Assembly: GCF_001050035.1 (NCBI RefSeq)
Contig: NZ_CVTA01000020.1
Location: forward strand, 1 to 55,660
Direction of reading: 5' to 3'
DNA length: 55,660 nt
From: Mycolicibacterium komanii
GTDB lineage: Bacteria > Actinomycetota > Actinomycetes > Mycobacteriales > Mycobacteriaceae
In this document: positions 33,582 to 44,350 of the stretch, piece after piece
How positions within the stretch are numbered: position 1 is the stretch's first letter
Layout: the number at the start of each line of letters is the position of its first letter
Notes under the pieces: model-generated
Databases searched by the model: none
The model's input: only the letters and a program-made list of their open reading frames with translations
What the model was told of the DNA's origin: nothing
Position numbers and translations under genes: made by a program

Positions 33582-35399
33582 GTGCCGCTACAAACGGATT
33601 TTGCTGCGACTTCGCGCGTCGACCACGACGTGGTAAGTCAGTTCGCCACGTGTTGCCGCGCCCTCGGGCTGTCGGTGCACGACCGTCGACGCCCATCGGA
33701 CCAGGCCACTGCGCGGTCCGGGTTCACTGAACTCACCCGCATCGCCCGCGACCAGTGCGATGCGTGGACGGGACTCGCCGCGTCCGGTGACACCAGCGCC
33801 AGGGTTCTCGAGGCCATCTGGCAGACCGTCGCCACCGCCGGTGTCCTGCAGCGCCACGTGCAGCTCGCCGACGGCGATCTCGCCTTCACCTACGACACCG
33901 GTCTGTACCTCAAGTTCTCGGCATCCACACCCGACGACTTCCAGCTGGCCTACGCCGTCACGTTGTGCGACGCCGGTGATTACGCGGGCGCGGACGAACT
34001 CGTCGAACCGCTGATCACCCGGCGCCCCAGCTGGCTCGACGCCCGATGGGTGCGGATCGCGATGTACTACCGCGCCGAGCGCTGGTCGGATGTGGTCCGG
34101 CTGATCACGCCGATCGTCAACGATGAGCGCCTCGACGCGACCTACGCGCACGCGGCACGCGTCGCGCTCGGCACGTCGCTCGCGCGCCTCGGTATGTACG
34201 CACCCGCACTGTCTTACCTCGAAGACCCCTCCGGCCCAGTTGATGTCGCGACGGTCGACGGAACGCTGGTCAAGGCGCTGTGCTTGCGCGCGCAGGGGGA
34301 CGAGCTCGACGCCGGCGACGTGCTCGCCGAGCTCTACGCGGCCAACCCGGAGAACGAGCAGGTCGAACTCGCGCTGTCGGACACCTCCTACGGCATCGTG
34401 CCGACCACGGCCGCGCGCATCGAAGGCCGCTCCGATCCGTGGGATCCCGCCACCGAACCGAGCGAAGCGGACTTTGTCGACCCCGGCGCGAAAGAGCGCA
34501 AGGCCCACCTGCTGATCGAGGCCGAGGCCGAGCTGGCCGAGTTCATCGGCCTCGAAGAGGTCAAGTATCAGGTCGCGCGGCTGAAGAGTTCGGTCGCGAT
34601 GGCGCTCCGCCGCCAGGAGCGCGGCCTGACCGTCGCGCAGCGCACCAACCATCTGGTATTCGCGGGACCGCCCGGCACCGGTAAGACGACGATCGCGCGC
34701 GTCGTCGCCAAGATCTATTGCGGCCTGGGCATTCTCAAGAAGGAGACGGTCCGCGAGGTGCACCGCGCCGACCTGATCGGCCAGCACATCGGCGAAACCG
34801 AGGCCAAGACCAACGCCATCATCGACAGCGCGCTCGACGGAGTGTTGTTCCTCGACGAGGCCTATGCGTTGGTGTCGACCGGCGCCAAGAACGACTTCGG
34901 CCTGGTCGCGATCGACACGCTGCTGGCGCGCATGGAGAACGACCGCGAGCGACTGGTTGTCATCGTCGCCGGTTATCGCAAGGACCTCGACGCGTTCCTC
35001 GACACCAACGAGGGGCTGCGGTCGCGTTTCACCCGCAGCATCGAATTCCCTTCGTACACACCGCATGAACTGGTCGAGATCGCGGTCCGGATGGCCGAGA
35101 AGCGCGACAGCGTCTTCGAGCCTGCGGCACTGGCCCACATGGAGTCGCTGTTCGGGCAGCTGGCCGCGGCGACGACGCCGGACGCCGCCGGTGTGGAGAG
35201 GCGCAACCTCGACATCGCCGGCAACGGCCGGTTCGTCCGCAACCTGGTCGAGCGTTCCGAGGAGGAGCGCGAGTACCGACTCGATCACTCCGAATCCCAC
35301 GACTTCACAGATGACGAGCTGATGACCATAACCGATGAAGACGTGACCAAATCCGCGATTCCACTGCTGCGTGGCCTCGGCCTGACGGTGCCCGCATGA
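33582..35399 (+). CDS. eccA3: ESX-3 AAA+ ATPase EccA3
   Basis: 605 aa (about 630 in M. tuberculosis). The N-terminal half is helical/TPR-like. The CbxX/CfqX AAA domain has Walker A 'G-P-P-G-T-G-K-T-T' near residue 362 and Walker B 'L-F-L-D-E-A-Y' near 422. It is cytosolic and thought to release PE/PPE substrates from EspG3. It starts with GTG, with GGGGAGA nine bases upstream. It is first in the ESX-3 operon, and the stop overlaps the eccB3 ATG. Confidence 0.95.
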   Translation: MPLQTDFAATSRVDHDVVSQFATCCRALGLSVHDRRRPSDQATARSGFTELTRIARDQCDAWTGLAASGDTSARVLEAIWQTVATAGVLQRHVQLADGDLAFTYDTGLYLKFSASTPDDFQLAYAVTLCDAGDYAGADELVEPLITRRPSWLDARWVRIAMYYRAERWSDVVRLITPIVNDERLDATYAHAARVALGTSLARLGMYAPALSYLEDPSGPVDVATVDGTLVKALCLRAQGDELDAGDVLAELYAANPENEQVELALSDTSYGIVPTTAARIEGRSDPWDPATEPSEADFVDPGAKERKAHLLIEAEAELAEFIGLEEVKYQVARLKSSVAMALRRQERGLTVAQRTNHLVFAGPPGTGKTTIARVVAKIYCGLGILKKETVREVHRADLIGQHIGETEAKTNAIIDSALDGVLFLDEAYALVSTGAKNDFGLVAIDTLLARMENDRERLVVIVAGYRKDLDAFLDTNEGLRSRFTRSIEFPSYTPHELVEIAVRMAEKRDSVFEPAALAHMESLFGQLAAATTPDAAGVERRNLDIAGNGRFVRNLVERSEEEREYRLDHSESHDFTDDELMTITDEDVTKSAIPLLRGLGLTVPA

Positions 35400-36961
35400 G
35401 CAATCCGGACAACTCCGACCGCCGGGCGTTCGCCTCGCGCACACCGGAGAACGAAAACCCCGACCGCGTCGTGTACCGCCGTGGGTTCGTCACCCGCCAT
35501 CAGGTCACCGGATGGCGATTCATCATGCGGCGCATCGCATCCGGGGTCGCCCTACACGACACCCGCATGCTCGTCGACCCGTTGCGCACCCAGACTCGTT
35601 CGGTTCTCGTCGGCGCGCTGGTGCTGATCACCGTGGTGGCGGGATGTTTCGTGTTCTCATGGATCCGGCCCGGCGGCGTCGCAGGCAACGACGCGATCCT
35701 CGCCGACCGCACCACATCGGCGCTCTACGTGCGCCTCGGTGAGCAGCTGCACCCGGTGCTGAACCTGACGTCCGCGCGCCTGATCGCCGGCCGCCCCGAC
35801 AATCCGTCTCAGGTCAAGACCAGCGAGATCGACCAGTTCCCGCGCGGCAATCTGATCGGCATCCCCGGTGCGCCCGAACGCATGGTGCAGAGCACCACCC
35901 GTGACGCCGATTGGACGGTGTGCGACGGGGTTTCGGGACCGGCGGCCGGCGTAACGATGATCGCGGGCCCGTTGACCGACGGCGGCGAACGCGCCGCGCC
36001 ACTGGCCGACGACAAGGCGATCCTGGTCTCCAACCCGGCCGGACCCAACGCTGGCACCTGGCTGCTGTGGAACGGCCGCCGCAGTCCGATCGACATGAAC
36101 AACCGCGCGGTCACCAGTGCCCTGGGCCTGGGTATCGGAGGTGCCGACGCGCGCCCGGTCGCGGCGGGCCTGTTCAACGCGGTCCCGGAAGCTCCCGCGC
36201 TGAGTCCGCCGGCCGTTCCTGGCGCCGGGTCGCCGCCGCGATACCCGCTGCCGGTGCAGGCGCCCGTCGGCGCGGTGGTCGCATCCTTCGCCACCGACAA
36301 CACGCTGCGCCATTACGCGGTGCTCGACGACGGGCTGCAACCGATTTCACCCGTCATCGCCGCGATCATGCGCAACACGAACTCATACGGCCTCGAGCAG
36401 CCGCCGCGATTGGGCGCCGACGACATCGCGCGCCTGCCTGTCGCCGACGTCATCGAAACCGACGCGTATCCCGCACAACCCGTTTCGCTCGTCGATGCCG
36501 CCGACGCGCCGTTGACCTGCGCCGAGTGGAAGCGACCCGCGGACGCCACCAGCGCGACGCTGGATCTGCGTACCGGAGTCACGCTGCCGGTGTCCGAGCA
36601 GCTGCGCCCCGTGCAGCTCGTCGGGGCGGGTTCCGGGTCCACAGCGAACAACGTGGTGCTGACCCCGGGCCGCGGCTTCCTGGTCCAGACCGTCGGGCAG
36701 GACGGCGGAGGCACGTCGACGTCGCCCGTCGGCGGTGCGTCGTTCTGGCTCAGCGACGTCGGGGTGCGCTACGGCCTCGACACCGACGGTGACGAGAGCG
36801 CCATCACCGCGCTCGGGCTGAACCCGCCTGCCCTGCCCATCCCATGGTCGATGCTGAGCCAGTTCGCTCCCGGCCCGACGCTGTCGCGCAGCGACGCGTT
36901 GCTGGCCCATGACGCCCTGGCCGCCGACCCCCGCCCCGCTGTCGTGAGGGAGACGCCGTAA
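35396..36961 (+). CDS. eccB3: ESX-3 membrane-complex protein EccB3
   Basis: 521 aa. A ~65-residue cytosolic N-terminus is followed by one transmembrane helix ('[14 protein letters not shown]' near residue 70) and a large periplasmic domain with the repeat-like 'G-V' loops typical of EccB. It belongs to the core inner-membrane export complex. The ATG overlaps the eccA3 stop and its TAA overlaps the eccC3 ATG. Confidence 0.95.
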   Translation: MSNPDNSDRRAFASRTPENENPDRVVYRRGFVTRHQVTGWRFIMRRIASGVALHDTRMLVDPLRTQTRSVLVGALVLITVVAGCFVFSWIRPGGVAGNDAILADRTTSALYVRLGEQLHPVLNLTSARLIAGRPDNPSQVKTSEIDQFPRGNLIGIPGAPERMVQSTTRDADWTVCDGVSGPAAGVTMIAGPLTDGGERAAPLADDKAILVSNPAGPNAGTWLLWNGRRSPIDMNNRAVTSALGLGIGGADARPVAAGLFNAVPEAPALSPPAVPGAGSPPRYPLPVQAPVGAVVASFATDNTLRHYAVLDDGLQPISPVIAAIMRNTNSYGLEQPPRLGADDIARLPVADVIETDAYPAQPVSLVDAADAPLTCAEWKRPADATSATLDLRTGVTLPVSEQLRPVQLVGAGSGSTANNVVLTPGRGFLVQTVGQDGGGTSTSPVGGASFWLSDVGVRYGLDTDGDESAITALGLNPPALPIPWSMLSQFAPGPTLSRSDALLAHDALAADPRPAVVRETP

Positions 36962-39900
36962 TGAGTCGGCTCATATTCGAGGCGCGCCGCCGGATTGCGG
37001 TGCCGACGACGCGTAAAGGCGCCATCACGATCGAACCGCCGCCGGAGCTGCCGCGGGTGATTCCGCCGTCGCTGCTGCGACGGGTGCTGCCGTTCCTCAT
37101 CGTCATCCTGATCGTGGGCATGATCGTGGCGTTGGTGGCCACGGGTATGCGGCTGATCTCGCCGACGACGCTGTTCTTCCCGTTCGTCCTGCTGCTGGCC
37201 GCGACCGCGCTCTACCGCGGCACCGACAACAAGATGCGCACCGAGGAAGTCGATGCCGAGCGGGCCGACTACCTGCGCTACCTGTCGGTGGTCCGCGACA
37301 ATGTGCGCGCGCACGCCGCCGAACAGCGCGCGGCGATGGAATGGTCGCATCCGGATCCGAAGCTGCTCATCGACGTGCCGGGGACCCGCCGACAGTGGGA
37401 GCGCGACCCGCACGACCCCGACTTCCTCGTGGTGCGGACCGGACTGCACGACGCACCGCTGAACGCGTCGCTGCGGGTGAAGGACAGCGCGGACGAGGTA
37501 GACCTGGAACCGGTGTCGCACAGCGCATTACGGGCGCTTCTCGATGTGCAGCGGACGGTGCGGGACGTGCCGGTCGGCATCGACGTCGGCAAGGTCTCGC
37601 GCATCACGGTGCTCGGCGAGCCCGGCGAGGTCCGCGGGGCATTTCGCGCATGGGTTGCCCAGGCCGTCACCTGGCACGACCCCGCTGTGCTCGGCGTCGC
37701 GTTGTTGGCGCCGGACATCGAAAGCGACGACTGGTCGTGGCTGAAGTGGCTGCCGCACAACGACATCCCGGGCGCCGTCGACGGGGCGGGTCCCGCCCGC
37801 TACCTTGCGTCCGACATCGGCGAACTGCGTGCGCAGCTCGCCGACGCGCTGGACGACCGGCCGCCGTTCGGCAGTGACGACGACGCCGAGGTCAAGCACC
37901 TGCTCATCGTCGTCGACGACCCCGACGTGGACACCACGACACTCGTCCCGCGGGGCGGATTGGCCGGTGTGACGCTGGTGCAGCGCATCGCCGAACCGCC
38001 GCACCGCGAGCAATACCCCGACCCGGAGCGACCGATCCTGCAGTTGAGCGACGGAAAGCTGCAGCGTTGGCAGACCAGCGGTTGGCAGTCGTACGTCGAC
38101 GCCGCCGATCGGCTCGACGTCGCGACCGCGCGGCACATCGCCCGCCGGCTGTCGAAGTGGGATTCGAACCCGAGCCACGCGCGCACCGGGAGCAGCGGGG
38201 TTGCCACCTTCTCCACGCTGCTCGGCATTGCGGACGCCGCGGCACTGGACGTGGCGAGTCTGTGGGCGCCGCGGGCGCGCGGGGCCGAACTGCGGGTCCC
38301 CATCGGCGTGACCGCCACCGGCGAACCACTGATCTTCGACCTCAAGGACGAGGCCGAGGGCGGTATGGGTCCGCACGGCCTCATGATCGGTATGACCGGT
38401 TCCGGTAAGTCGCAGACGTTGATGGCGATCCTGTTGTCGCTGCTGACGACTCACTCCGCTGATCGGTTGATCGTGATCTACGCCGACTTCAAGGGCGAGG
38501 CCGGAGCCGACATCTTCCGCGACTTCCCGCAGGTGGTCGCGGTCATCTCGAACATGGCGGAGAAGCGCTCGCTCGCCGACCGGTTCGCCGACACGCTGCG
38601 CGGCGAGGTGGCCCGGCGTGAGCAATTGCTCATGGAGGCCGGCCGCCGGGTGCAGGGCAGTGCGTTCAACTCAGTGCTCGAGTACGAGGCCGCAATCGCG
38701 GCGGGCCACGACCTGCCGCCGCTCCCCACCCTGCTCGTCGTCGCCGACGAGTTCTCGCTGATGCTGTCCGACCATCCCGAGTACGCCGATCTCTTCGACT
38801 ATGTTGCGCGGAAAGGACGTTCGTTCCGCATCCACATCCTGTTCGCGTCGCAGACGCTGGACGTGGGCCGGATCAAGGACATCGACAAGAATACCTCCTA
38901 CCGCATCGGGCTCAAGGTCGCCAGCCCGGCCATCAGCCGGCAGATCATCGGTGTCGAGGACGCGTTCCACATCGAGGCCGGTCCCGAGCACAAGGGTGAG
39001 GGCTTCCTCGTACCGGCACCGGGCGCGATGCCCGTGAAGTTCCGCAGCACGTACGTCGACGGGATCTACGACCCGCCCCGGGCGGAAAGATCGGTTGTGG
39101 TGCAGTCGGTTCCGATGCCGCAGCCGTTCACCGCAGGCCACGTCGATGTGCCCGCGGAGACCGTCGTCGTATCGGATCCCGCCGCCCATGAGGAGCGTCC
39201 GCCGCGCAAGCTCATCGCCACCATCGGCGATCAGCTCGCCCACTACGGACCGAAGGCGCCGCCGCTGTGGCTTGCCCCGCTCGACGAGCCGATCCCACTC
39301 GACGATCTGCTCACCCGCGCCGACGTGACCCAGCGTCAATGGCGTTGGCCGCTCGGCGAAATCGACCGGCCGTTCGCGATGCGCCGCGACCCGCTGATCT
39401 TCGATGCCAGGTCCGCGGGCTCCAACCTGCTGATCCACGGTGGACCCAAGTCGGGTAAGACCACGGCGCTGCAGACGTTCATGCTGTCCGCGGCCGCCCT
39501 GCACTCACCGCGCGACGTCACGTTCTACTGCCTGGACTACGGCGGCGGTCAGTTGCGGGCGCTCGAAGATCTGGCACACGTCGGCAGCGTCGCCTCGCCG
39601 CTGGAACCCGAGCGCATCCGCCGTACGTTCGGCGAGCTAGAGCAGCTGCTGCGTGCGCGCCAGGCGCGTGGTCACTCGGGCAAGCCGGAAAGCGGAGAAG
39701 TGTACCCCCACGTCTTCCTCGTCATCGACAACCTCTATGCATTCAGCCGGGACAACACCGACACCTTCAACACCCGTAACCCGTTGCTCTCGAAGGTCAC
39801 CGAACTGGTGAACACGGGAATGTCCTACGGCATCCACGTCGTCGTCACGACGCCGAACTGGCTCGAGGTGCCGTTGGCCATGCGCGACGGTCTCGGCCAA

Positions 39901-40938
39901 CGCCTCGAACTGAAGCTGTCCGACGCCCGCGACAGCAATGTACGGGTCACGGGCGCTCTGCGCCGGCCCGCCGAGGCGGTGCCCGCCGACCAGCCCGGCC
40001 GCGGTCTGACCATGGCGGCCGAGCACTTCCTGTTCGCCCAGCCGTCGCTGCGCGACATCGCGGTGATCAACGCACGCCATCGCGGCGTCAGCGCGCCGCC
40101 GGTGCGGTTGCTGCCGCACGAGCTCGCGCCGAGCGCCGTCGCCCCGCTGTATCCGGCGCCGGAACGGGTGGTCATCGGCCAGCGCGAGGAGGATCTCGCG
40201 GCCGTGTCCACGGCGTTCGATCAGAACCCGCTGCTGATGGTGTTCGGCGACGCCAAATCCGGCAAGACGACGTTGCTACGCCACGTGATTCGCACCATCC
40301 GGGAGAACTCCACGTCCGATCGCGTCGCGTTCACGGTGATCGACCGGCGCCTGCACCTCGTCGACGAGCCGTTGTTCCCGGACAACGAGTACACCCCGAA
40401 CATCGACCGGATCACTCCGGCGATGCTCGGCCTGACCGCCCTGCTGGAGAAGCGCCGCCCGCCGGCGGACATGTCCGTGCAGGAACTGACCCGATGGAAC
40501 TACCGGTCCGGCGACGACACCCACACCCACTACCTCATCATCGACGACGTCGACCAGATCCCGGACGCGCCCGCGATCAGCGGACCGTTCGCCGGCCAGC
40601 GGCCGTGGACCGGCATCATCGGATTGCTGTCACAGGCAAGCGAACTGGGACTGCGCGTCATTGTGACCGCGCGGGCCACCGGTTCGGCGCACGCCCTGAT
40701 GACCGCGCCTTTGCTACGCCGGCTCAACGAGTTGCAGGCGACGATCCTCATGCTGTCGGGCAACCCGCAGGACAGCGGCAAGATCCGGGGACACCGGTTC
40801 CGTCGTCTGCCCGCGGGCCGAGCGATGCTGCTCGACGACGGCGATGGGCCGACGTTCCTGCAACTCGTCAATCCGTTCGCGGACGCGGTGGCCGAACGCT
40901 CGAGCAACAACGGAAACAGTGGAAGGGAGTACAACTGA
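36961..40938 (+). CDS. eccC3: ESX-3 FtsK/SpoIIIE-type ATPase EccC3
   Basis: 1325 aa (1330 in M. tuberculosis), unsplit as expected for ESX-3. It has two N-terminal transmembrane helices (residues ~40-80), then three FtsK-type ATPase domains with Walker A motifs 'T-G-S-G-K-S' (~residue 480), 'P-K-S-G-K-T-T' (~830) and 'A-K-S-G-K-T-T' (~1100). It is the motor that recognises Esx/PE-PPE substrates. The TGA overlaps the PE gene start (TGATG). Confidence 0.96.
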   Translation: MSRLIFEARRRIAVPTTRKGAITIEPPPELPRVIPPSLLRRVLPFLIVILIVGMIVALVATGMRLISPTTLFFPFVLLLAATALYRGTDNKMRTEEVDAERADYLRYLSVVRDNVRAHAAEQRAAMEWSHPDPKLLIDVPGTRRQWERDPHDPDFLVVRTGLHDAPLNASLRVKDSADEVDLEPVSHSALRALLDVQRTVRDVPVGIDVGKVSRITVLGEPGEVRGAFRAWVAQAVTWHDPAVLGVALLAPDIESDDWSWLKWLPHNDIPGAVDGAGPARYLASDIGELRAQLADALDDRPPFGSDDDAEVKHLLIVVDDPDVDTTTLVPRGGLAGVTLVQRIAEPPHREQYPDPERPILQLSDGKLQRWQTSGWQSYVDAADRLDVATARHIARRLSKWDSNPSHARTGSSGVATFSTLLGIADAAALDVASLWAPRARGAELRVPIGVTATGEPLIFDLKDEAEGGMGPHGLMIGMTGSGKSQTLMAILLSLLTTHSADRLIVIYADFKGEAGADIFRDFPQVVAVISNMAEKRSLADRFADTLRGEVARREQLLMEAGRRVQGSAFNSVLEYEAAIAAGHDLPPLPTLLVVADEFSLMLSDHPEYADLFDYVARKGRSFRIHILFASQTLDVGRIKDIDKNTSYRIGLKVASPAISRQIIGVEDAFHIEAGPEHKGEGFLVPAPGAMPVKFRSTYVDGIYDPPRAERSVVVQSVPMPQPFTAGHVDVPAETVVVSDPAAHEERPPRKLIATIGDQLAHYGPKAPPLWLAPLDEPIPLDDLLTRADVTQRQWRWPLGEIDRPFAMRRDPLIFDARSAGSNLLIHGGPKSGKTTALQTFMLSAAALHSPRDVTFYCLDYGGGQLRALEDLAHVGSVASPLEPERIRRTFGELEQLLRARQARGHSGKPESGEVYPHVFLVIDNLYAFSRDNTDTFNTRNPLLSKVTELVNTGMSYGIHVVVTTPNWLEVPLAMRDGLGQRLELKLSDARDSNVRVTGALRRPAEAVPADQPGRGLTMAAEHFLFAQPSLRDIAVINARHRGVSAPPVRLLPHELAPSAVAPLYPAPERVVIGQREEDLAAVSTAFDQNPLLMVFGDAKSGKTTLLRHVIRTIRENSTSDRVAFTVIDRRLHLVDEPLFPDNEYTPNIDRITPAMLGLTALLEKRRPPADMSVQELTRWNYRSGDDTHTHYLIIDDVDQIPDAPAISGPFAGQRPWTGIIGLLSQASELGLRVIVTARATGSAHALMTAPLLRRLNELQATILMLSGNPQDSGKIRGHRFRRLPAGRAMLLDDGDGPTFLQLVNPFADAVAERSSNNGNSGREYN

Positions 40939-41246
40939 TGACTCTTCGCGTCGTTCCCGAAGGCCTTGCCGCTGCGGCCTCGGCCGTCGAGGCGTTGACG
41001 GCCCGGTTGGCAGCCGCCCACGCCGCAGCGGCGCCGGCGGTGACCGCTGTGATCCCGCCGGCCGTTGATGCGGTGTCGATACAGACCGCCCTGAGCCTGA
41101 GTGCCCATGGCGCACAGCACAACACGGTCGCCGCCCATGGCGTCGAGGAGCTCGGCCGCTCCGGTGTCGGCGTCGGCCAGTCCGCGACGAGCTACGCCAC
41201 GGGCGACGCGGCGGCCGCGGCGAGCTATCTGGTTGCCGGAAGCTGA
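40938..41246 (+). CDS. PE5: PE-family protein PE5
   Basis: 102 aa. It is essentially only a PE domain: the Pro-Glu pair at residues 7-8, two Ala-rich helices and a C-terminal Y-A-T-G-D, fitting the YxxxD/E secretion signal. It partners the adjacent PPE protein and is exported by ESX-3. In M. tuberculosis PE5-PPE4 functions in mycobactin-dependent iron uptake. GGAAGGGAG precedes the ATG. Confidence 0.93.
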   Translation: MTLRVVPEGLAAAASAVEALTARLAAAHAAAAPAVTAVIPPAVDAVSIQTALSLSAHGAQHNTVAAHGVEELGRSGVGVGQSATSYATGDAAAAASYLVAGS

Positions 41247-41248
41247 TC

Positions 41249-42814
41249 GTGACGGCTCCCATTTGGATGGCGCTTCCGCCGGAGGTGCACTCGACCATGC
41301 TGAGCAGCGGACCCGGACCGGGTTCGCTGTTGGCCGCGGCAGGGGCGTGGCAGTCACTGGCGGCCGAATACTCCTCCGCTGCAGCGGAGTTGACCGCCGT
41401 GCTCGGCGCGGTCCAGGGTGGTGCATGGGAGGGCCCGAGCGCCACACAGTACGCGGCGGCACACACGCCGTACCTCGCGTGGTTGGCACAAGCGAGCGCG
41501 AACAGCGCAGCCGCTGCGGCGCAGCACACGACCGCCGCGGCGGCGTACACCACGGCGCTGGCGACCATGCCGACGATCCCCGAACTGGCGCTCAACAAGT
41601 CCACCCACGCGGTGCTGCTCGCCACGAATTTTCTCGGTGTCAACATGATTCCGATCGCCTTGAACGAGGCCGACTACGTGCGGATGTGGATCCAAGCCGC
41701 GACGACGATGAGCACCTACCAAGCGGTGTCCGGTGCCGCGGTGGCGGCGACGCCGACCACGCCACCCGCGCCGTTCCTGCTCGCTCCCGGCGTGGGTGAG
41801 GCGGGGTCGGCAGCAGCCGACGTGCAGCAGGCCGCGGCGATGGCCACCGCCGCCGACTCCGGTGGAGCGCGAAATATCGCGGACTCCATCGCGGACCTGC
41901 TGCGGGACATCATGAGGTTCTTCGAGGACTTTTTCGAGTCGATCCTGAACTTCGCACGCCAGTTCTTCGGCAACGTACTCGATGCGCTCAGTGACTTCAT
42001 GAACAGCTTCTTCGGATGGTTGTTCAATCCATCGTCGGGACTGGTGCTGTTCTTCGTTCTGTACCAGGCGATCACACAGCCGCTGGGATGGACGACGTGG
42101 TCGCTGATCTTCAGCGCTCCGATCTGGCTGCCACTGTTGATCGGCCTGATCGTCCAGTCGCAGACCCCGCCGCCACTTCCTGCGGCCGCACCCGACCCCG
42201 CCCCTGCTCCGGCGCCGGCCCCCGTTCGGCCGGTCGCGGAGCCGCGCGCGGAATCGCTTCCACCGGTTGCCACCGTGGCGCCGACGGTCCCAACCGCGCC
42301 GGCCGCTCCCGCCCCGTCCGTTAGTGCGGGTGCGGCACCAGCGGGGGCGCCCCCAGCGCCGGGTGTCGGCGCGGCCGTGCCGTACGCGGTGCCCGGGCCG
42401 GAGCCCGAAGGCGGTATCTCCCCGACGTTCCGCGAGGGAACGGGGTTGAAGGCGCCCGCATCGGACATCGCCGCGTCGGCCGCCGCCGCGGCCGCGGCGT
42501 CGTCGTTGGCCAAACGCAAGGCACGCCGTAAGCGCCCGCAGCCGGTGCACCAGCGTCAGTACGCCGATGCCTACATGGATTACGAACCCGACGATCCGGA
42601 AGACGCGACCCCGCCGCGCGAGAGCGTTCGGCGCCCGCACGTCGCAGCGTCGGAGAAGGGCGCCGGCGCAGTGGGATTCACCGGTGCCGCGACCAAGTCG
42701 GACTCTGAGCAGGCCAGCGGGCTCACCGAGCTCGCAGGCGACTCGTTCGGCGGCGGCCCCACCGAACCCATGCTGCCCAGCGACTGGGACCACAAGGGGG
42801 GAGAGAACGACTGA
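41249..42814 (+). CDS. PPE4: PPE-family protein PPE4
   Basis: 521 aa (513 in M. tuberculosis). The PPE motif is at residues 10-12, W-E-G is in the helical hairpin region, and the ~180 aa PPE domain is followed by a helical and hydrophobic segment ('G-L-V-L-F-F-V-L-Y' and '[10 protein letters not shown]') and a Pro/Ala-rich then charged C-terminal tail. The GTG start lies two bases after the PE5 stop. The heterodimer with PE5 is bound by EspG3. Confidence 0.93.
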   Translation: MTAPIWMALPPEVHSTMLSSGPGPGSLLAAAGAWQSLAAEYSSAAAELTAVLGAVQGGAWEGPSATQYAAAHTPYLAWLAQASANSAAAAAQHTTAAAAYTTALATMPTIPELALNKSTHAVLLATNFLGVNMIPIALNEADYVRMWIQAATTMSTYQAVSGAAVAATPTTPPAPFLLAPGVGEAGSAAADVQQAAAMATAADSGGARNIADSIADLLRDIMRFFEDFFESILNFARQFFGNVLDALSDFMNSFFGWLFNPSSGLVLFFVLYQAITQPLGWTTWSLIFSAPIWLPLLIGLIVQSQTPPPLPAAAPDPAPAPAPAPVRPVAEPRAESLPPVATVAPTVPTAPAAPAPSVSAGAAPAGAPPAPGVGAAVPYAVPGPEPEGGISPTFREGTGLKAPASDIAASAAAAAAASSLAKRKARRKRPQPVHQRQYADAYMDYEPDDPEDATPPRESVRRPHVAASEKGAGAVGFTGAATKSDSEQASGLTELAGDSFGGGPTEPMLPSDWDHKGGEND

Positions 42815-42866
42815 CCCGAGCTGACCGAAACCGATTCCGCCCAACCACAATCCGAAAGGAACACCC

Positions 42867-43160
42867 ATGAGCCTCCTGGACGCTCACATCCCCCAACTCG
42901 TGTCATCCGAGGCAGCGTTCTCGGCGAAGGCGGCACTGATGCGCAGCACCATGGCGCAGGCCGAGCAGGCAGCGCAATCGGCGCAGGCATTCCACATGGG
43001 CGAGTCGTCGGCCGCGTTCCAGGCCGCACACGCCCGGTTTCTCGAGGTCTCCGCGAAGGTGAACGCGCTCCTGGACATTGCTCAGGTCAACCTCGGCGAC
43101 GCTGCGGGCACCTATGTGTCGCAGGACGCGGCTGCGGCCAGCACCTACACCGGTATCTGA
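42867..43160 (+). CDS. esxG: ESX-3 secreted protein EsxG
   Basis: 97 aa, identical in length to M. tuberculosis EsxG. It is a helix-turn-helix of the WxG100 fold with the turn 'H-M-G-E-S' in place of W-x-G and a C-terminal Y-V-S-Q-D secretion motif. AAAGGAA is well placed before the ATG. It forms a tight heterodimer with EsxH. Confidence 0.96.
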   Translation: MSLLDAHIPQLVSSEAAFSAKAALMRSTMAQAEQAAQSAQAFHMGESSAAFQAAHARFLEVSAKVNALLDIAQVNLGDAAGTYVSQDAAAASTYTGI

Positions 43161-43189
43161 ACTTCGAACTGACCTAGAGGGAGAACTTG

Positions 43190-43480
43190 ATGTCTCAGAT
43201 CATGTACAACTACCCGGCGATGCTGGCCCATTCGGGCGAGATGGCCGGTTACGCAGGCGCCCTGCACGCGGTCGGCGCCGACATCGCCAGCGAGCAGGCG
43301 GCACTGGCCGGGGCCTGGCAGGGCGACACCGGAACGACTTACCAGGCATGGCAGGCCCAGTGGAACCTCGCACTCGAGGAACTCGTGCGCGCCTACCGCG
43401 CGATGGCCGCCACCCACGAGCAGAACACCATGACGATGAGCGCCCGGGACCAGGCCGAAGGCGCCAAATGGGGTGGCTGA
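43190..43480 (+). CDS. esxH: ESX-3 secreted protein EsxH (TB10.4)
   Basis: 96 aa. The N-terminal '[10 protein letters not shown]' is the TB10.4 signature, and W-Q-G is at the turn (43-45). Of the reported zinc ligands in M. tuberculosis EsxH, His14, His76 and Glu77 are present, but position 70 is Arg. ATG 43190 is preferred over the TTG three bases earlier; GAGGGAGA lies upstream. It is needed for siderophore-mediated iron acquisition. Confidence 0.97.
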   Translation: MSQIMYNYPAMLAHSGEMAGYAGALHAVGADIASEQAALAGAWQGDTGTTYQAWQAQWNLALEELVRAYRAMAATHEQNTMTMSARDQAEGAKWGG

Positions 43481-43486
43481 CCAACG

Positions 43487-44350
43487 GTGGCAGTTAACGC
43501 AGTCGAGCTGACCGCGGAGCAGGCCTGGTTCGTCGCGGACGCCTCGGGGGCGGGCAACTGCCCCTGGGTGCTGGCCATCACCCCGCCCTACAGCGATCAC
43601 GCGGACCGGGCGGCATTCGAGTCCAGGCTGTCGGCCGAGCTGGTCGACCTAGGGGTGATGACGGCCGACGGCACCGTCGAACCTCATGTGCGGCAGTGGG
43701 TTACGACGACATGCCGGGCTCGGCGGTGGCTCGAACTCCGATTCGTCCGCGGTGCAGGGAACATGCTGCGCGGGCACGTCGCGCGACGCGATGACCACAC
43801 CGTCGTTGCGCTGCGCGGTGGCGGCCTCGTCACTCTGTCCGCGTTACAGGTGGACCACCCGCAGGCGCTGGTTCCCGTCCTGACCGCCGGGCTGTCGGGT
43901 CGCGCCCCGGCCAAATTCGATGAATTCGCGATCCCCGCGCGGATCGGGGCGCGGGCGGACGAGAAGCTGCGCAACGGCGCGGCGCTGGACGACGTGATCG
44001 AGTTCCTCGGTGTCCCGCCGAGCGCACGCGCCGTCGTCGAAGCCGCCTACGCGACTGACCGCAGCTATGTCGAGATCGTGGCCGGTGACCACCGGGACGG
44101 CCACCGCGTCAGCACCGACGTCGGCGTCAGCGTCGTCGACACCCGCGAGGGCAGGGTCCTCGTCCACCCGGCCAAGGCGTTCGACGGCGAATGGATTTCG
44201 ACTTTCACGCCCGGCTCGCCGATAGCGATCGCCACCGCGGTCGAGCGGCTGACCGCAACGCTGCCCGACGGGGCGTGGTTCCCCGACCTGAGATTGACCC
44301 GAGACTTCGACTCCAACCAGAGAACGGAACATCAATGGCAGACAGTTTGA
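43487..44350 (+). CDS. espG3: ESX-3 PE-PPE chaperone EspG3
   Basis: 287 aa. It matches EspG length and texture (N-terminal 'V-E-L-T-A-E-Q-A-W', central beta-rich domain). It binds the tip of PPE4 and delivers the PE-PPE dimer to EccC3/EccA3 in the cytosol. It starts at GTG 43487, six bases after esxH, and overlaps the eccD3 start by 16 bases. Confidence 0.94.
   Translation: MAVNAVELTAEQAWFVADASGAGNCPWVLAITPPYSDHADRAAFESRLSAELVDLGVMTADGTVEPHVRQWVTTTCRARRWLELRFVRGAGNMLRGHVARRDDHTVVALRGGGLVTLSALQVDHPQALVPVLTAGLSGRAPAKFDEFAIPARIGARADEKLRNGAALDDVIEFLGVPPSARAVVEAAYATDRSYVEIVAGDHRDGHRVSTDVGVSVVDTREGRVLVHPAKAFDGEWISTFTPGSPIAIATAVERLTATLPDGAWFPDLRLTRDFDSNQRTEHQWQTV

Noticed and set aside
33588..35444. 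A 618-codon reverse-strand frame opposite eccA3
   Set aside because: eccA3 has clear Walker motifs and operon context; the opposite frame has no recognisable domain.
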